Assembly (NCBI RefSeq): GCF_000427465.1 | Contig: NZ_ATYB01000008.1 | Coordinates: forward strand, 1,426,001-1,490,000 | DNA: 64,000 bases | Direction: 5' to 3' | Source of the DNA: Sinorhizobium arboris LMG 14919 | GTDB lineage: Bacteria; Pseudomonadota; Alphaproteobacteria; Rhizobiales; Rhizobiaceae | In this document: in pieces, positions 36,537-45,580 of the stretch | Layout: each line of letters opens with the position of its first letter | Numbering within the stretch: position 1 is the stretch's first letter | Position numbers and translations under genes: made by a program | Notes under the pieces: generated by a model | Seen by the model: only the letters and a program-made list of their open reading frames with translations | What the model was told of the DNA's origin: nothing | Database searches by the model: none

Positions 36537-38075
36537 CTACAGTATGAAATAGCCTTTCTGCATGGTCACGGCATCGTCGAGATGTATCGCGAAGTCCGCC
36601 TTCCTGTCGCCGTTGACGTCGCCGTAGACATAGGTGTCGGAGGCTTCCCTGCTATAGCGCAGTTCGCCCTTCTTCCCGCTGAAAGCGGCGGTGCCGACGA
36701 AGGCAAACGCCTGGTCGCCGGCAAGCGAGGTATTGGCATCTATCGTGGCGAGGTCGATCCTGTCGGCCTTCGCCGTGAAATCGAAAATGGTATCGCGCCC
36801 GGAGCGCGCGACGGTCGTATCCGAAAGCGCCTTGAACACGATTCGGTCGGCTCCGCTGCCCCCGGTCAGGCGGTCCGCACCCGAGCCGGCATAGAGCAGG
36901 TCGTTGCCGGCTTCGCCGAAGAGTTTGTCGTTGCCTATCCCGCCATAGAGCCGGTCGGAACCGGCGCCGCCATAGAGGACGTCGTTGCCGGCGTCGCCGT
37001 TCAGCAGGTCGCCGCCGCCGTAGCCCCAAAGCGTGTTCGCCGCCTGATTTCCCATGATCGAGTCCCCGGCCGAGCCCCCCTTGACGTTTTCGATCAACGA
37101 GCGCGCGTCGCCGCGGAAAAGCAGCGCATTGAAGACATTGCCGCTGGAAAACCCGTCGTTCGGGCCGCCGCCGAGCCAGGCGAGCTGGTCGATGCTGAAG
37201 GTCGAAGCCTTGCCCGGCCTCAGATCGATCTTGAGCGCAGTTTTATAGGCGCTGAGGTCGTAGGTGTCGTTGCCGCCGCCGTCCCATATGGTGGCGAAAA
37301 TGCGGTTGTCGCCCGGCGTGATGGCGGCCGCGCCATTGACGAAAGTGACGCCGCTGCCGGGAGTCCATTTATAGACGGTGTTGCCGCCATTGGTCGTGAA
37401 ATCGGCGCCGTAGATTGCCTGCAGCGCGGCGATGTCGGCCATCATGAAGGTCTGCGGCGCGCCGAACTGTTCGTAGGTGTACGAGCCCCCGACGGCGTCG
37501 CCGACAAAACTTCTGTAGGACATAACCGAATATTCGATCGAGTCGTATTTGGCGGGCGCGGCACCGTAGCCGTCCACTTCGTGGCTGTGCTTCAGGCCGA
37601 GCGCATGGCCGATTTCGTGCAGGTGGGTCTGCCATGCGTAATTGCCGGCCACCGGCTTGCGAAGATCGTCCGCCGTGCCGGCGAAGGCCGTACCGAACCA
37701 GACGTCTCCGCCGGCGGCACTGGCCTCGGGGAAATAGGCATAGGCGGTCTCCGCCAGCGCCGTCTGGGCCAGGCGGATGGTGGCGGTGCCGGCGCTGCCC
37801 TGCTTGAAGACGGCATTCGTGAAGCCTTCGACGGAAAAGCCGTCATCGGCGGACGAACCGAAGGACTGCTCCATGGCGAACAATGCGGCTTTCGTCTGAG
37901 CCGTCGAGACGGAAGCAAAGCCCCAGTATTTTTCCCAGCCATAGGCGTAGCTTCCGCTCCACTTCGGGAAAGAATAGGTAATCGTTCCCGACCAGGCGTA
38001 GCCGGTGAATAGCGTATCGGCGACGATGTTGCCGGTTGCTTTGACGAATTTAAGTGACTTGCCGGTACCGCTCAT
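36537..38075 (-). CDS. serralysin-like M10 metalloprotease with RTX repeats
   Basis: The 512-residue protein has the zinc site HEIGHALGLKH (His153, Glu154, His157, His163) and the Met-turn SVMSYRSF (Met185). From about residue 345 to 415 there are five or six glycine-rich calcium-binding nonapeptide repeats (GGAGSDRLYGGIGNDKLFG and similar). There is no Sec signal peptide, and the C-terminus is the hydrophobic DDAVTMQKGYFIL, as expected for type I secretion. It should be secreted and active outside the cell with Ca2+ and Zn2+. The ABC/adaptor pair at 57544-60617 is a candidate exporter. No inhibitor gene is nearby. Confidence 0.93.
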   Translation of the reverse strand: MSGTGKSLKFVKATGNIVADTLFTGYAWSGTITYSFPKWSGSYAYGWEKYWGFASVSTAQTKAALFAMEQSFGSSADDGFSVEGFTNAVFKQGSAGTATIRLAQTALAETAYAYFPEASAAGGDVWFGTAFAGTADDLRKPVAGNYAWQTHLHEIGHALGLKHSHEVDGYGAAPAKYDSIEYSVMSYRSFVGDAVGGSYTYEQFGAPQTFMMADIAALQAIYGADFTTNGGNTVYKWTPGSGVTFVNGAAAITPGDNRIFATIWDGGGNDTYDLSAYKTALKIDLRPGKASTFSIDQLAWLGGGPNDGFSSGNVFNALLFRGDARSLIENVKGGSAGDSIMGNQAANTLWGYGGGDLLNGDAGNDVLYGGAGSDRLYGGIGNDKLFGEAGNDLLYAGSGADRLTGGSGADRIVFKALSDTTVARSGRDTIFDFTAKADRIDLATIDANTSLAGDQAFAFVGTAAFSGKKGELRYSREASDTYVYGDVNGDRKADFAIHLDDAVTMQKGYFIL

Positions 38076-38127
38076 TTACGTTTCGCGTGATTTTTGAGAC
38101 AACAGTTCAGTTGCTATCACAGGCAAG

Positions 38128-38145
38128 GCTTATACAAAAATAAGC
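38128..38145. promoter_or_regulatory. GCTTAT-N6-ATAAGC palindrome between the protease and a small exported protein
   Basis: The arms (38128-38133 and 38140-38145) and six-base spacing are identical to those at 21943-21960. It lies 52 bases before the protease start on one strand and 25 bases before the start at 38171 on the other, so it could serve both. Confidence 0.55.
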
Positions 38146-38170
38146 GGAACGATAAATCCGGAGTCGGTTC

Positions 38171-38428
38171 GTGGAACTTCGCAGAACGGCGCAGCTGCTT
38201 GCCTTAACCTTCCTGGCGATGTCTCCGGCTCTGCCGTCCGGCGCGACGGAGGCGAGCGGAACGGAAATGCAAAAGCCCCCCGACTACGAACGAGCCGTGC
38301 GAGCGGAATTCGAGGCCGTAAAGGCGGAAAATACCGGGGAAGCGTATGAGCGCTTTATCCGCCGCCACCCCGGCCATCCCCTTGCCGCAGAGGCTCGCAA
38401 GGCGATATTGCGCCTGCGGGGCCGATGA
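38171..38428 (+). CDS. small exported helical protein
   Basis: The 85-residue protein starts with GTG and reads MELRRTAQLLALTFLAMSPA, a Sec signal peptide with a likely cut near residue 26. The mature part (YERAVRAEFEAVKAENTGEAYERFIRRHPGHPLAAEARKAILRLRG) is helical and resembles a single tetratricopeptide-like helical pair (FIRRHPGHPLAAEA). It shares its upstream palindrome with the protease. Function unknown; it might be a helper or inhibitor of the protease, which is inference. Confidence 0.65.
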   Translation: MELRRTAQLLALTFLAMSPALPSGATEASGTEMQKPPDYERAVRAEFEAVKAENTGEAYERFIRRHPGHPLAAEARKAILRLRGR

Positions 38429-38450
38429 GCCCCGTGTGACGGCGGCGTGC

Positions 38451-39500
38451 TTATCTGGACCGCAGCAGCATGCCGAACAGGTCGCGCGGGTCGTCGGGAT
38501 CGGCGATCATGTCGAGATCCTGATAGAAATCGGTGCCGGATAGACGGTCGCGCACGTAGCGGAGCGCCGAAAAATCTTCGATCGCGAAGCCGACGCTGTC
38601 GAACAGGGTGATCTGGCGCGCGTCGCGCCGGCCCTGCACCTCGCCGGTGACGACCTTCCAGAGTTCGGTCACCGGAAAGTCCGGCGCCATCTGCTGGATC
38701 TCGCCCTCGACGCGGGTCTGCGGCGGATATTCGACGAAGACATCCGAGCGCTCGAGGATGTCACGGTGCAGTTCCGTCTTGCCCGGGCAGTCGCCGCCGA
38801 TCGCATTGATGTGGACGCCGGTCCCTACCATGTTGTCGGTCAGGATCGTGGCAAACTGCTTGTCGGCAGTGCAGGTGGTGATGACGTCTGCGCCTTCGAT
38901 CGCCTCCTGCGCGGACCGGCAGGATATGATTCTGAGACCCGACCCCTCGAGGTTGCGGGCGGCTTTCCCGGTCGCCCGGGGATCGATGTCGTAGAGGCGC
39001 ACGGTGTCGATGCCGCAGACCGCCTTCATCGCCAGCGCCTGGAACTCTGCCTGGGCGCCGTTGCCGATCATCGCCATCGTGCGCGCCCCCTTCGGTGCCA
39101 GATGGCGCGCAGCCATTGCCGAGGTCGCTGCGGTCCTGAGGGCCGTCAGGATGGTCATCTCCGTCAGCAGCACCGGATAACCGGTCGAAACCTCGGCGAG
39201 AAGCCCGAATGCAGTCACGGTCTGCAGCCCTTCGGTGATGTTCTTCGGATGACCGTTGACGTATTTGAAGCTGTAGACCCTGCCGTCGGAGGTCGGCATC
39301 AGTTCGATCACGCCCTCGCGCGAGTGGCTGGCGACGCGGGGGGTCTTGTCGAAACTCTCCCATCGGCGGAAATCGGCCTCGATCGCATCCGTGAGTTCCG
39401 CCAGAACCGTCTCGATGCCGAGGTGATGGACGAGCCGCATCATGTTGTCGACACTGACGAAGGGCACCATGGCCTTGGCTGACGGAAGCAGAGAGAGCAT
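38451..39500 (-). CDS. ocd: ornithine cyclodeaminase family protein
   Basis: The 349-residue protein starts MLSLLPSAKAMVPFVSVDNMM behind GAGGAA. Ornithine cyclodeaminase/mu-crystallin features are clear: SHSREGVIELMPTSDGRVYSFKYVNGHPKN (substrate loop), MAMIGNGAQAEFQALAM (NAD binding), and HINAIGGDCPGKTEL with the catalytic Asp region. It should convert ornithine to proline and ammonia with NAD as bound cofactor. A divergent Lrp regulator, which usually senses an amino acid, is next to it. Longer in-frame starts exist upstream but would overlap the Lrp leader. Confidence 0.93.
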   Translation of the reverse strand: MLSLLPSAKAMVPFVSVDNMMRLVHHLGIETVLAELTDAIEADFRRWESFDKTPRVASHSREGVIELMPTSDGRVYSFKYVNGHPKNITEGLQTVTAFGLLAEVSTGYPVLLTEMTILTALRTAATSAMAARHLAPKGARTMAMIGNGAQAEFQALAMKAVCGIDTVRLYDIDPRATGKAARNLEGSGLRIISCRSAQEAIEGADVITTCTADKQFATILTDNMVGTGVHINAIGGDCPGKTELHRDILERSDVFVEYPPQTRVEGEIQQMAPDFPVTELWKVVTGEVQGRRDARQITLFDSVGFAIEDFSALRYVRDRLSGTDFYQDLDMIADPDDPRDLFGMLLRSR

Positions 39501-39606
39501 AGGGGTTTCCTCTTCGCGGCGCTGGACTCGCTGTTTCTGGTTTCCCAAACAGGGTAGCGAACGCGCCCGCTGGTCGAAAGCGCAAACATGTGCTATTTCC
39601 ACCATC

Positions 39607-39620
39607 GAATTAAGCAATTC
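39607..39620. promoter_or_regulatory. GAATT-N4-AATTC palindrome ahead of the Lrp gene
   Basis: GAATT (39607-39611) and AATTC (39616-39620) lie in the 139-base gap between the divergent ocd and Lrp genes, 20 bases before the regulator start. It is a plausible autoregulatory Lrp site. Confidence 0.4.
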
Positions 39621-39639
39621 TGTCAGCCGGATTGTACAT

Positions 39640-40101
39640 ATGAGCAGATCGGCAGCCGACGATGCGGTCATTGCGAAATACACGCCTGACGATCTCGACC
39701 GAAGGATTATCGCACATCTTCGCGCGGACGGCCGGGCGTCGCTTTCGAAGCTTTCCGATGCGCTCGGCGTGGCGCGCGGCACGGTGCAGAACCGCCTGGA
39801 CCGCCTGCTGGAGACGGGGACCCTGCTCGGCTTCACGGTGCGCGTCAGGGAGGATTACGACGTCAACACCGTCCATGCGGTGATGATGATCGAAGTCGTG
39901 GGGAAGTCGACGACGCAGGTGATCCGCAGACTGCGCGGCATGCCCGAGATCTATACGCTGCATACGACCAACGGCAACTGGGATCTCGTTGCCAATATCC
40001 GGGCGGCGAACCTTTCCGAATTCGACCGGATCTTGCGCGAGGTGCGCATGATCGACGGCGTTGCCAACAGCGAGACCAGTCTTCTGTTGAGCAGCGTCTG
40101 A
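39640..40101 (+). CDS. Lrp/AsnC-family regulator
   Basis: The 153-residue protein begins MSRSAADDAVIAKYTPDDLDRRIIAHLRADGR, followed by the winged helix (ASLSKLSDALGVARGTVQNRLDRL) and the RAM/AsnC effector domain (MMIEVVGKSTTQVIRRLRGMPEIYTLHTTNGNWDLVA). It should respond to an amino acid, probably ornithine or proline, and control the divergent ocd. The start ATG at 39640 is close to the palindrome. Length and domains are normal. Confidence 0.94.
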   Translation: MSRSAADDAVIAKYTPDDLDRRIIAHLRADGRASLSKLSDALGVARGTVQNRLDRLLETGTLLGFTVRVREDYDVNTVHAVMMIEVVGKSTTQVIRRLRGMPEIYTLHTTNGNWDLVANIRAANLSEFDRILREVRMIDGVANSETSLLLSSV

Positions 40102-40140
40102 TCCGCCGGAGCAGCCAGGCAGATCGTGACGCCGGCGGAT
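40101..40140 (+). terminator. possible terminator after the Lrp gene
   Basis: ATCCGCCGG (40101-40109) and CCGGCGGAT (40132-40140) pair perfectly with a 22-base loop. The long loop and lack of a T run make this weak. Confidence 0.3.
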
Positions 40141-40190
40141 GGTGACGATTGAAAGCCGGACTCATTCCCGTTAGGTTCCGCACGCGTTAG

Positions 40191-40814
40191 ATGACTGATT
40201 TTCGGAGGGGCAGCTTGGGAGCGAGCGGTCGGATCTGTTTGCTGCTGGCCTTGCTGCTGCACGCGCCGGCGGCCGCCCGGGCGGAGTGGCAGGCGGTGGA
40301 AAGGGTCAAAACCTACACGGTAACCGGGCGGACCGGACCGGAGCTCTACGCTTCCATCGGGGAACGCGGACCGCAGGTGGGCGGTCTCGGGCGTGCGATT
40401 GCGCATACGAGCTTCGAACTTACCTGGAGGCGGAAATATGAGGAGCGCGACGGCGCCTGCGTGCTCGCCTCGGCGTTGCCGAAGCTCATCATCACCTACA
40501 CGCTGCCGAAGCCCGCAGGGCCCCTTCCGGCGGATACCGAAACGCACTGGCAGGCCTTCATAACAGGTGTGAAAAAGCACGAGCTCGTACATGGCGATTT
40601 CATCAAGGAGATGGTGAGCGGCATCGAAGCGGCAACCGTGGGCCTCACGGTCACCGGAGATCCCGAATGCCGCAAGATCAAATCCGAGATGACGAAGCGG
40701 CTCGGCGAGCTCTCTCGCAGGCAAAGACAGAAAAGCCGCGAGTTCGACAAAGCCGAACTCAGCGACGGCGGCAATATTCACCAACTCATCCTCAATCTCG
40801 TCAACGGCGGCTGA
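40191..40814 (+). CDS. DUF922 exported, HExxH-type putative protease
   Basis: The 207-residue protein has a signal peptide (cut near ARA, residue 31) and the DUF922 pattern: VKTYTVTGRTGPELYASIGERGP, and ELTWRRKY. HELVHGD places an HExxH zinc motif at 130-134. The family is predicted to be secreted Zn-dependent proteases, with activity not settled. An alternative start, TTG at 40215, sits right behind GGAGGGG and may be the true one. It lies alone on its strand before the DUF992 gene. Confidence 0.8.
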   Translation: MTDFRRGSLGASGRICLLLALLLHAPAAARAEWQAVERVKTYTVTGRTGPELYASIGERGPQVGGLGRAIAHTSFELTWRRKYEERDGACVLASALPKLIITYTLPKPAGPLPADTETHWQAFITGVKKHELVHGDFIKEMVSGIEAATVGLTVTGDPECRKIKSEMTKRLGELSRRQRQKSREFDKAELSDGGNIHQLILNLVNGG

Positions 40815-41093
40815 CAGGTGCGGCGAATTCGTTCCGTTGCGACCCTTGCGCGTCGCCAGGACGCGCGGCTGTAACGCGCACGCCCCAGCTTTGGCCGAAA
40901 GGCAACACCGCTTCGCAAAAGTAAGTTGTTGCCGAACCTGCCTCCGAATTGTCTCAATGCAACGAAACCGTGAGCCCGCCTGAGTGGCAGACATAGCCGC
41001 GGGACCTTCTTCCGCGGGCGCTGTCATCGCTGAATTTATTTCGGACGACTGGCCGGAATTCCTGCCCGTAACGGTTCGACAAGGAGAAGATGC

Positions 41094-41621
41094 ATGAAAA
41101 TGACTTTCGCCATGGCGCTTTCGGCGGTCTCGATCGCCCTTGCTGCTGGAGGCGCCGATGCCGCCGATCTCACCTATCCGGAACCGGCGCCCCCCGCGGT
41201 GCAGGATGCGCGCGGCGGGGTGAAGATCGGCTATCTGGAGTGCGATATCGGCGGCGGCGCAGGCTACGTGCTCGGATCGTCCAAGGAAGTCGAATGCGCT
41301 TTCCGGTCGCTGGGCGGCGACGTGATCGAGGATCGCTATACGGGCGAAATTCGCAAGCTCGGCGTGGATGTCGGCTTCACGATGCGCAGCCGTTTGATCT
41401 GGGCCGTATTCGCGCCGACGGCGGGCTATCATCACGGCTCTCTGAGCGGCATCTACAAGGGCGCGAGCGCCGAGGCGACCCTCGGCGCGGGTGTGGGCGC
41501 CAATGTGCTCGTCGGCGGCACTTCCGGTTCGATCCACCTGCAGACGGTCAGCGTCACCGGCCAGCTCGGCCTCAACGTCGCAGCCGCCGGCACGTCCATG
41601 ACGCTCAATTCCGTCAATTGA
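41094..41621 (+). CDS. DUF992 exported protein
   Basis: The 175-residue protein has a signal peptide (cut near ADA) and DUF992 features: GVKIGYLECDIGGGAGYVLGSSKEVECAF with two conserved Cys, then YTGEIRKLGVDVGFTM, and repeated glycine-rich beta strands. The family is found in alphaproteobacteria, is predicted to sit in the periplasm or outer membrane, and has no known function. AAGGAGAAG precedes the ATG. Its end overlaps the converging SURF1 gene by eight bases. Confidence 0.85.
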   Translation: MKMTFAMALSAVSIALAAGGADAADLTYPEPAPPAVQDARGGVKIGYLECDIGGGAGYVLGSSKEVECAFRSLGGDVIEDRYTGEIRKLGVDVGFTMRSRLIWAVFAPTAGYHHGSLSGIYKGASAEATLGAGVGANVLVGGTSGSIHLQTVSVTGQLGLNVAAAGTSMTLNSVN

Positions 41622-42402
41622 TATCGGCGCCGGCGCGGCCGTTACGCCGCGCCGGGTCCGATTTCCTGACCGACCTCCACAAGATCACCAGCATACCCGC
41701 CGTCATTGCCGCGAGACCGTACCAGGTGAGGGCATAGAAGAGGTGATTGTTGGGGAAGACGACGCGCGTCAGTCCGCCGACGGGAAGCCCGCCCGGATTC
41801 AGGCCAGCATCCGCGTCGACGAAATAGGGCGCAACCTCGGAGAGGCCCCGCACCGCCGCGATCGCGCTCACGTCGCGCGAATACCAGCGGTTTTCCCGGG
41901 GCCTGTTCGACTGGAGGAGCGAGCCGTTCGGTTCGTCCATGCGCATGAGGCCGGTGACGATCGTTGTGCCTTCGATCTGGCCTTCCCGCCGCGTCGATGC
42001 CTCACGCCTCTCCGTCGGGACGAAGCCGCGGTTCACGAGCACGGTCGTCCCGTCGGCAGCCGCAAGGGGCGTCATGACCCAATAGCCGGGGCCGCGTTCG
42101 GTTGCGGCATAGATCAGCGTTTCTTTCTCGTGGAGGAAGCGGCCCTGGAGAGTGACGTGCCGGTATTCGTCTTGCGCGGCATTGACGTTTGGCCAGTCGT
42201 TGCGGGGCGGCACAGGCACGGGTGCTGCGTGGACGCGCTCCTCGACACGGGCGATCAGGTCGAGCTTCCAGGAGAGGCGCTTGACTTGCCACGTGCCGAG
42301 CGCCGCAAAAGCCGAGATGAGCAGGAGGCCGAGGATGCTGAGGATCGCAAGTGAGAGCCGGGAGGGCTGTCGGGGTGCGGATTCGACTTGAGACTCTATC
42401 AT
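41614..42402 (-). CDS. SURF1-family oxidase assembly factor
   Basis: The 262-residue protein has SURF1 layout: an N-terminal span (LSLAILSILGLLLISAFAALGTWQVKRLSWKLDLI), a periplasmic domain with YRHVTLQGRFLHEKE and YWVMTPLAAADGTTVLVNRGFVP, and a C-terminal span (FYALTWYGLAAMTAGMLVILW). SURF1 delivers heme to the oxidase subunit I. It follows cyoD after a gap that holds a repeat element, so it is probably part of the cyo unit. Confidence 0.93.
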   Translation of the reverse strand: MIESQVESAPRQPSRLSLAILSILGLLLISAFAALGTWQVKRLSWKLDLIARVEERVHAAPVPVPPRNDWPNVNAAQDEYRHVTLQGRFLHEKETLIYAATERGPGYWVMTPLAAADGTTVLVNRGFVPTERREASTRREGQIEGTTIVTGLMRMDEPNGSLLQSNRPRENRWYSRDVSAIAAVRGLSEVAPYFVDADAGLNPGGLPVGGLTRVVFPNNHLFYALTWYGLAAMTAGMLVILWRSVRKSDPARRNGRAGADIN

Positions 42403-42431
42403 GGCGAAGCCGTCAAAAACTCAACGGGTTA

Positions 42432-42496
42432 CGCCCCTCCTCCGGCTGCCGCCACCGTCTCCCCGCTTAGCGGGGGGACGGTTAGGGTGAGGGGCG
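42432..42496. repeat. palindromic intergenic repeat (RIME/REP-like)
   Basis: CGCCCCTC (42432-42439) and GAGGGGCG (42489-42496) are inverted ends. Inside is a GC-rich stem, 42455-42466 with 42470-42481, with one G-T pair. The layout is that of the palindromic elements scattered between rhizobial genes. It lies between cyoD and SURF1. Confidence 0.6.
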
Positions 42497-42506
42497 AAGT
42501 TCCAAT

Positions 42507-42908
42507 TCACGGCATGTTCATCATCATTTCCGGGCTCATCGGCATCATGTTCGCGTTCAGATGATGCATGACCCAGAGAGAGCCGGAAAGCGCGATGGCG
42601 ACGAGAAGGATCGTGAAGATCAGCGCCATCATCGTCCAGCCGCCCTCGGAGCGGGTGTTCATGTGCAGGAAGAAGATCATGTGGACGACGATCTGGACGG
42701 CGCCGAGCGCCATGATTATCGCCGCAGTGAGCATCGCGCTGTCGAGCACGTCGGCCATCACCAGCCAGAAAGGAATGGCGGTGAGAATGACGGAGAGGAC
42801 GAAACCCGTGACGTAGCTCTTCAGCGTGGCGTGGCCGGCGTCGTGCCCATGGCTGTGGCCGTGATGGGCCTCGAAGGCGTCCTCATGCGAAGGGGCGTGC
42901 GTGCTCAT
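42507..42908 (-). CDS. cyoD: cytochrome o ubiquinol oxidase subunit IV
   Basis: The 133-residue protein starts [12 protein letters not shown] at an ATG overlapping the cyoC stop. After a His-rich lead ([12 protein letters not shown], residues 15-26) come three spans: [44 protein letters not shown] and [21 protein letters not shown]. CyoD helps CuB binding during assembly of the oxidase. The normal CyoD lead is short and lacks this His cluster. The C-terminus is Met-rich ([13 protein letters not shown]). Confidence 0.95.
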   Translation of the reverse strand: MSTHAPSHEDAFEAHHGHSHGHDAGHATLKSYVTGFVLSVILTAIPFWLVMADVLDSAMLTAAIIMALGAVQIVVHMIFFLHMNTRSEGGWTMMALIFTILLVAIALSGSLWVMHHLNANMMPMSPEMMMNMP

Positions 42909-43537
42909 CCGAGAACTCCCATCAGATAGACGAAGGAAAAGACGCCGATCCAGACGACGTCGAGGAAGTGCCAGAACATCGAAAGGCACATGAGCCGGCG
43001 CTTGTTTTCAGGTATGAGGCCGTGTTTTGCGACCTGCGCCATCAGCACGAACATCCAGACAATGCCGGCGGTCACGTGCAGGCCGTGCGTGCCGACGAGC
43101 GTGAAGAAGGAGGAGAGGAAGGCGCTGCGCTGCGGTCCGGCGCCTTCATGGATCAGATGCGCGAATTCGTAGAGCTCGAGCCCGACGAAGGCGATGCCGA
43201 AGAGTGCGGTGACCGCCATCCAGGCGAGCGTCGCTTTCTTCTCGTAGCGTTCCATCGCCAGCATGGCGAAGCCATAGGTGATCGAGGAGAACAGCAGCAT
43301 CGACGTGTTCACTGCGACGAGCGGCAGGTCGAAGAGATCGGCGGGCGAGGGACCTGCGGCATAGTTGCGCCCGAGAACCGCATGGGTGGCAAAGAGTACC
43401 GCGAAAATCAGGCAGTCGCTCATCAGGTAGAGCCAGAAGCCGAGCATCGTGCTCCCTTCGGGGTGATGCTCCTCCTTCAGATAGAAGGTCGGCGCCTGTC
43501 CCTCATCAAGCGCGCGGTCGGTATGGAACTCGGTCAT
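42905..43537 (-). CDS. cyoC: cytochrome o ubiquinol oxidase subunit III
   Basis: The 210-residue protein has five spans typical of quinol oxidase subunit [48 protein letters not shown], and [22 protein letters not shown] with the conserved THGLHV, then [20 protein letters not shown]. It overlaps cyoD and cyoB by four bases on either side. Confidence 0.97.
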   Translation of the reverse strand: MTEFHTDRALDEGQAPTFYLKEEHHPEGSTMLGFWLYLMSDCLIFAVLFATHAVLGRNYAAGPSPADLFDLPLVAVNTSMLLFSSITYGFAMLAMERYEKKATLAWMAVTALFGIAFVGLELYEFAHLIHEGAGPQRSAFLSSFFTLVGTHGLHVTAGIVWMFVLMAQVAKHGLIPENKRRLMCLSMFWHFLDVVWIGVFSFVYLMGVLG

Positions 43538-45558
43538 GCTTGCACCTCGGCGGCAAGCTCTTCAGTCCGCTTGCCCTCTGTGTCGGCGACGACGTTTGCG
43601 GGAATGTGGAAATCTCGGTCATAGTTGAAGGTGTGGCCGATGGCGATCGCCACCATGGTGACGAAGGAGAGGATCACCAGCCACCACATGTACCAGACCA
43701 TGGCGAAGGCGAAGACGACGCTGATCGCCCCGAGGATGACGCCGGTGCCGGTGTTCTTCGGCATGTGGATGGGCTTGAAGCCGGTAAGCGGACGGCTGTG
43801 GCCGCGCTTCTTCATGTCCCACCAGGAATCCTGATCGTGGACGAGCGGCGTGAAGGCGAAGTTATAATCCGGTGGTGGCGAGGAGGTCGACCATTCGAGC
43901 GTGCGGCCGTCCCAGGGGTCGCCGGTCACGTCGCGCAGCTCTTCGCGCCTCACGAAGCTGACGACGAGCTGGATCAGCATCGACAGGATGCCGAGCGCGA
44001 TCAGGAAGGCGCCGAAGGCGGCGATGACGAACCAGATCTGCAGCGACGGATCCTCGAACTGGCTGACGCGACGCGTGACACCCATGAGGCCGAGCACGTA
44101 GAGCGGCATGAAGGCGAAATAGAAGCCCGTCAGCCAGAACCAGAAGGACATCTTGCCCCAGAACGGATCGAGCCTGAATCCGAAGGCCTTCGGGAACCAG
44201 TAGACGACGCCCGCCATCAGGCCGAAGACCACGCCGCCGATGATGACGTTATGGAAGTGGGCGATGAGGAACAGCGAATTGTGCAGCACGAAATCGGCCG
44301 GCGGAACGGCGAGCAGAACGCCCGTCATGCCGCCGAGGACGAAGGTCACCATGAAACCGATCGTCCAGAGCATAGGCACCTCGTAGCGAATGCGGCCGCG
44401 ATACATGGTGAAGAGCCAGTTGAACATCTTCGCCCCGGTCGGGATCGATATGATCATCGTGGTGATGCCGAAGAAGGCATTGACGCTGGCACCCGAACCC
44501 ATGGTGAAGAAGTGGTGAAGCCAGACGATATAGGAGAGGATGGTGATGACGACAGTCGCATAGACCATCGAAGCATAGCCGAAGAGCCGCTTGCCGCAGA
44601 AGGTCGCGACCACCTCCGAGAAAATGCCGAAGGCCGGCAGGATCAGGATATAGACCTCCGGATGACCCCAGATCCAGATGAGGTTGACATACATCATCGG
44701 ATTGCCGCCGAGATCGTTGGTGAAGAAGTTCGTGCCGGCATAGCGGTCGAGCGAAAGCAGCGCCAGCGTCGCGGTCAGCACCGGGAAGGTGGCGACGATC
44801 AGCACGTTGGTGCAGAGCGACGTCCAGGTGAAGACCGGCATCTTCATCATAGTCATGCCGGGGGCGCGCATCTTTACGATCGTGGCGATCAGATTGATGC
44901 CGGACAGCGTCGTTCCGATGCCGGCTATCTGCAGGCCCCAGATATAATAGTCGACGCCCACGCCGGGGCTGTAGTCCGCGCCGGACAGCGGCGGATAGGC
45001 AAGCCATCCCGTCCGCGCGAACTCGCCGACGAAGAGCGACAGCATGATGATGACCGCGCCGGCCGCCGTCATCCAGAAGCTGAAATTGTTGAGGAAGGGG
45101 AAGGAGACGTCGCGCGCGCCGATCTGCAGCGGCACGACGAAGTTCATCAGCCCCGTCACGAAAGGCATCGCCATGAACAAGATCATGATGACGCCATGTG
45201 CGGTGAAGACCTGGTCATAATGATGCGGCGGCAGGTAGCCTTCCGAACCGCCGAAGGCCATCGCCTGCTGCAGGCGCATCATGATCGCGTCGGAAAACCC
45301 GCGCAGCAGCATCACCAGCGCCAGGATGATGTACATGATGCCGATCTTCTTGTGGTCGACGCTCGTCAGCCAGTCGCGCCAGAGCGTCCCCCAGAAGCGG
45401 TAATAGGTGATGAGCCCGATCAGCGCGATGCCGCCGAGTGCGACGGCAAGAAAGGTCACGACGAGGATCGGCTCGTGATAGGGGATCGCATCGAGGGTCA
45501 GCCGGCCGAAGATGAGCTTCAGAAAATCTGGATCGGAGAACATGGGAAACCTGTTCAA
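43534..45558 (-). CDS. cyoB: cytochrome o ubiquinol oxidase subunit I
   Basis: The 674-residue protein is heme-copper oxidase subunit I of the bo3 type. It has [12 protein letters not shown] with the low-spin heme His, [15 protein letters not shown] with the CuB His crosslinked to Tyr, YIVWLHHFF, and [14 protein letters not shown] with the high-spin heme ligands. It oxidises ubiquinol and reduces oxygen to water while pumping protons. Length fits CyoB (about 660). It is the third gene of the cyo operon by reading from cyoD upward. Confidence 0.98.
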   Translation of the reverse strand: MNRFPMFSDPDFLKLIFGRLTLDAIPYHEPILVVTFLAVALGGIALIGLITYYRFWGTLWRDWLTSVDHKKIGIMYIILALVMLLRGFSDAIMMRLQQAMAFGGSEGYLPPHHYDQVFTAHGVIMILFMAMPFVTGLMNFVVPLQIGARDVSFPFLNNFSFWMTAAGAVIIMLSLFVGEFARTGWLAYPPLSGADYSPGVGVDYYIWGLQIAGIGTTLSGINLIATIVKMRAPGMTMMKMPVFTWTSLCTNVLIVATFPVLTATLALLSLDRYAGTNFFTNDLGGNPMMYVNLIWIWGHPEVYILILPAFGIFSEVVATFCGKRLFGYASMVYATVVITILSYIVWLHHFFTMGSGASVNAFFGITTMIISIPTGAKMFNWLFTMYRGRIRYEVPMLWTIGFMVTFVLGGMTGVLLAVPPADFVLHNSLFLIAHFHNVIIGGVVFGLMAGVVYWFPKAFGFRLDPFWGKMSFWFWLTGFYFAFMPLYVLGLMGVTRRVSQFEDPSLQIWFVIAAFGAFLIALGILSMLIQLVVSFVRREELRDVTGDPWDGRTLEWSTSSPPPDYNFAFTPLVHDQDSWWDMKKRGHSRPLTGFKPIHMPKNTGTGVILGAISVVFAFAMVWYMWWLVILSFVTMVAIAIGHTFNYDRDFHIPANVVADTEGKRTEELAAEVQA

Positions 45559-45580
45559 TCGTCAGCGCAAGGCGCCGTGT

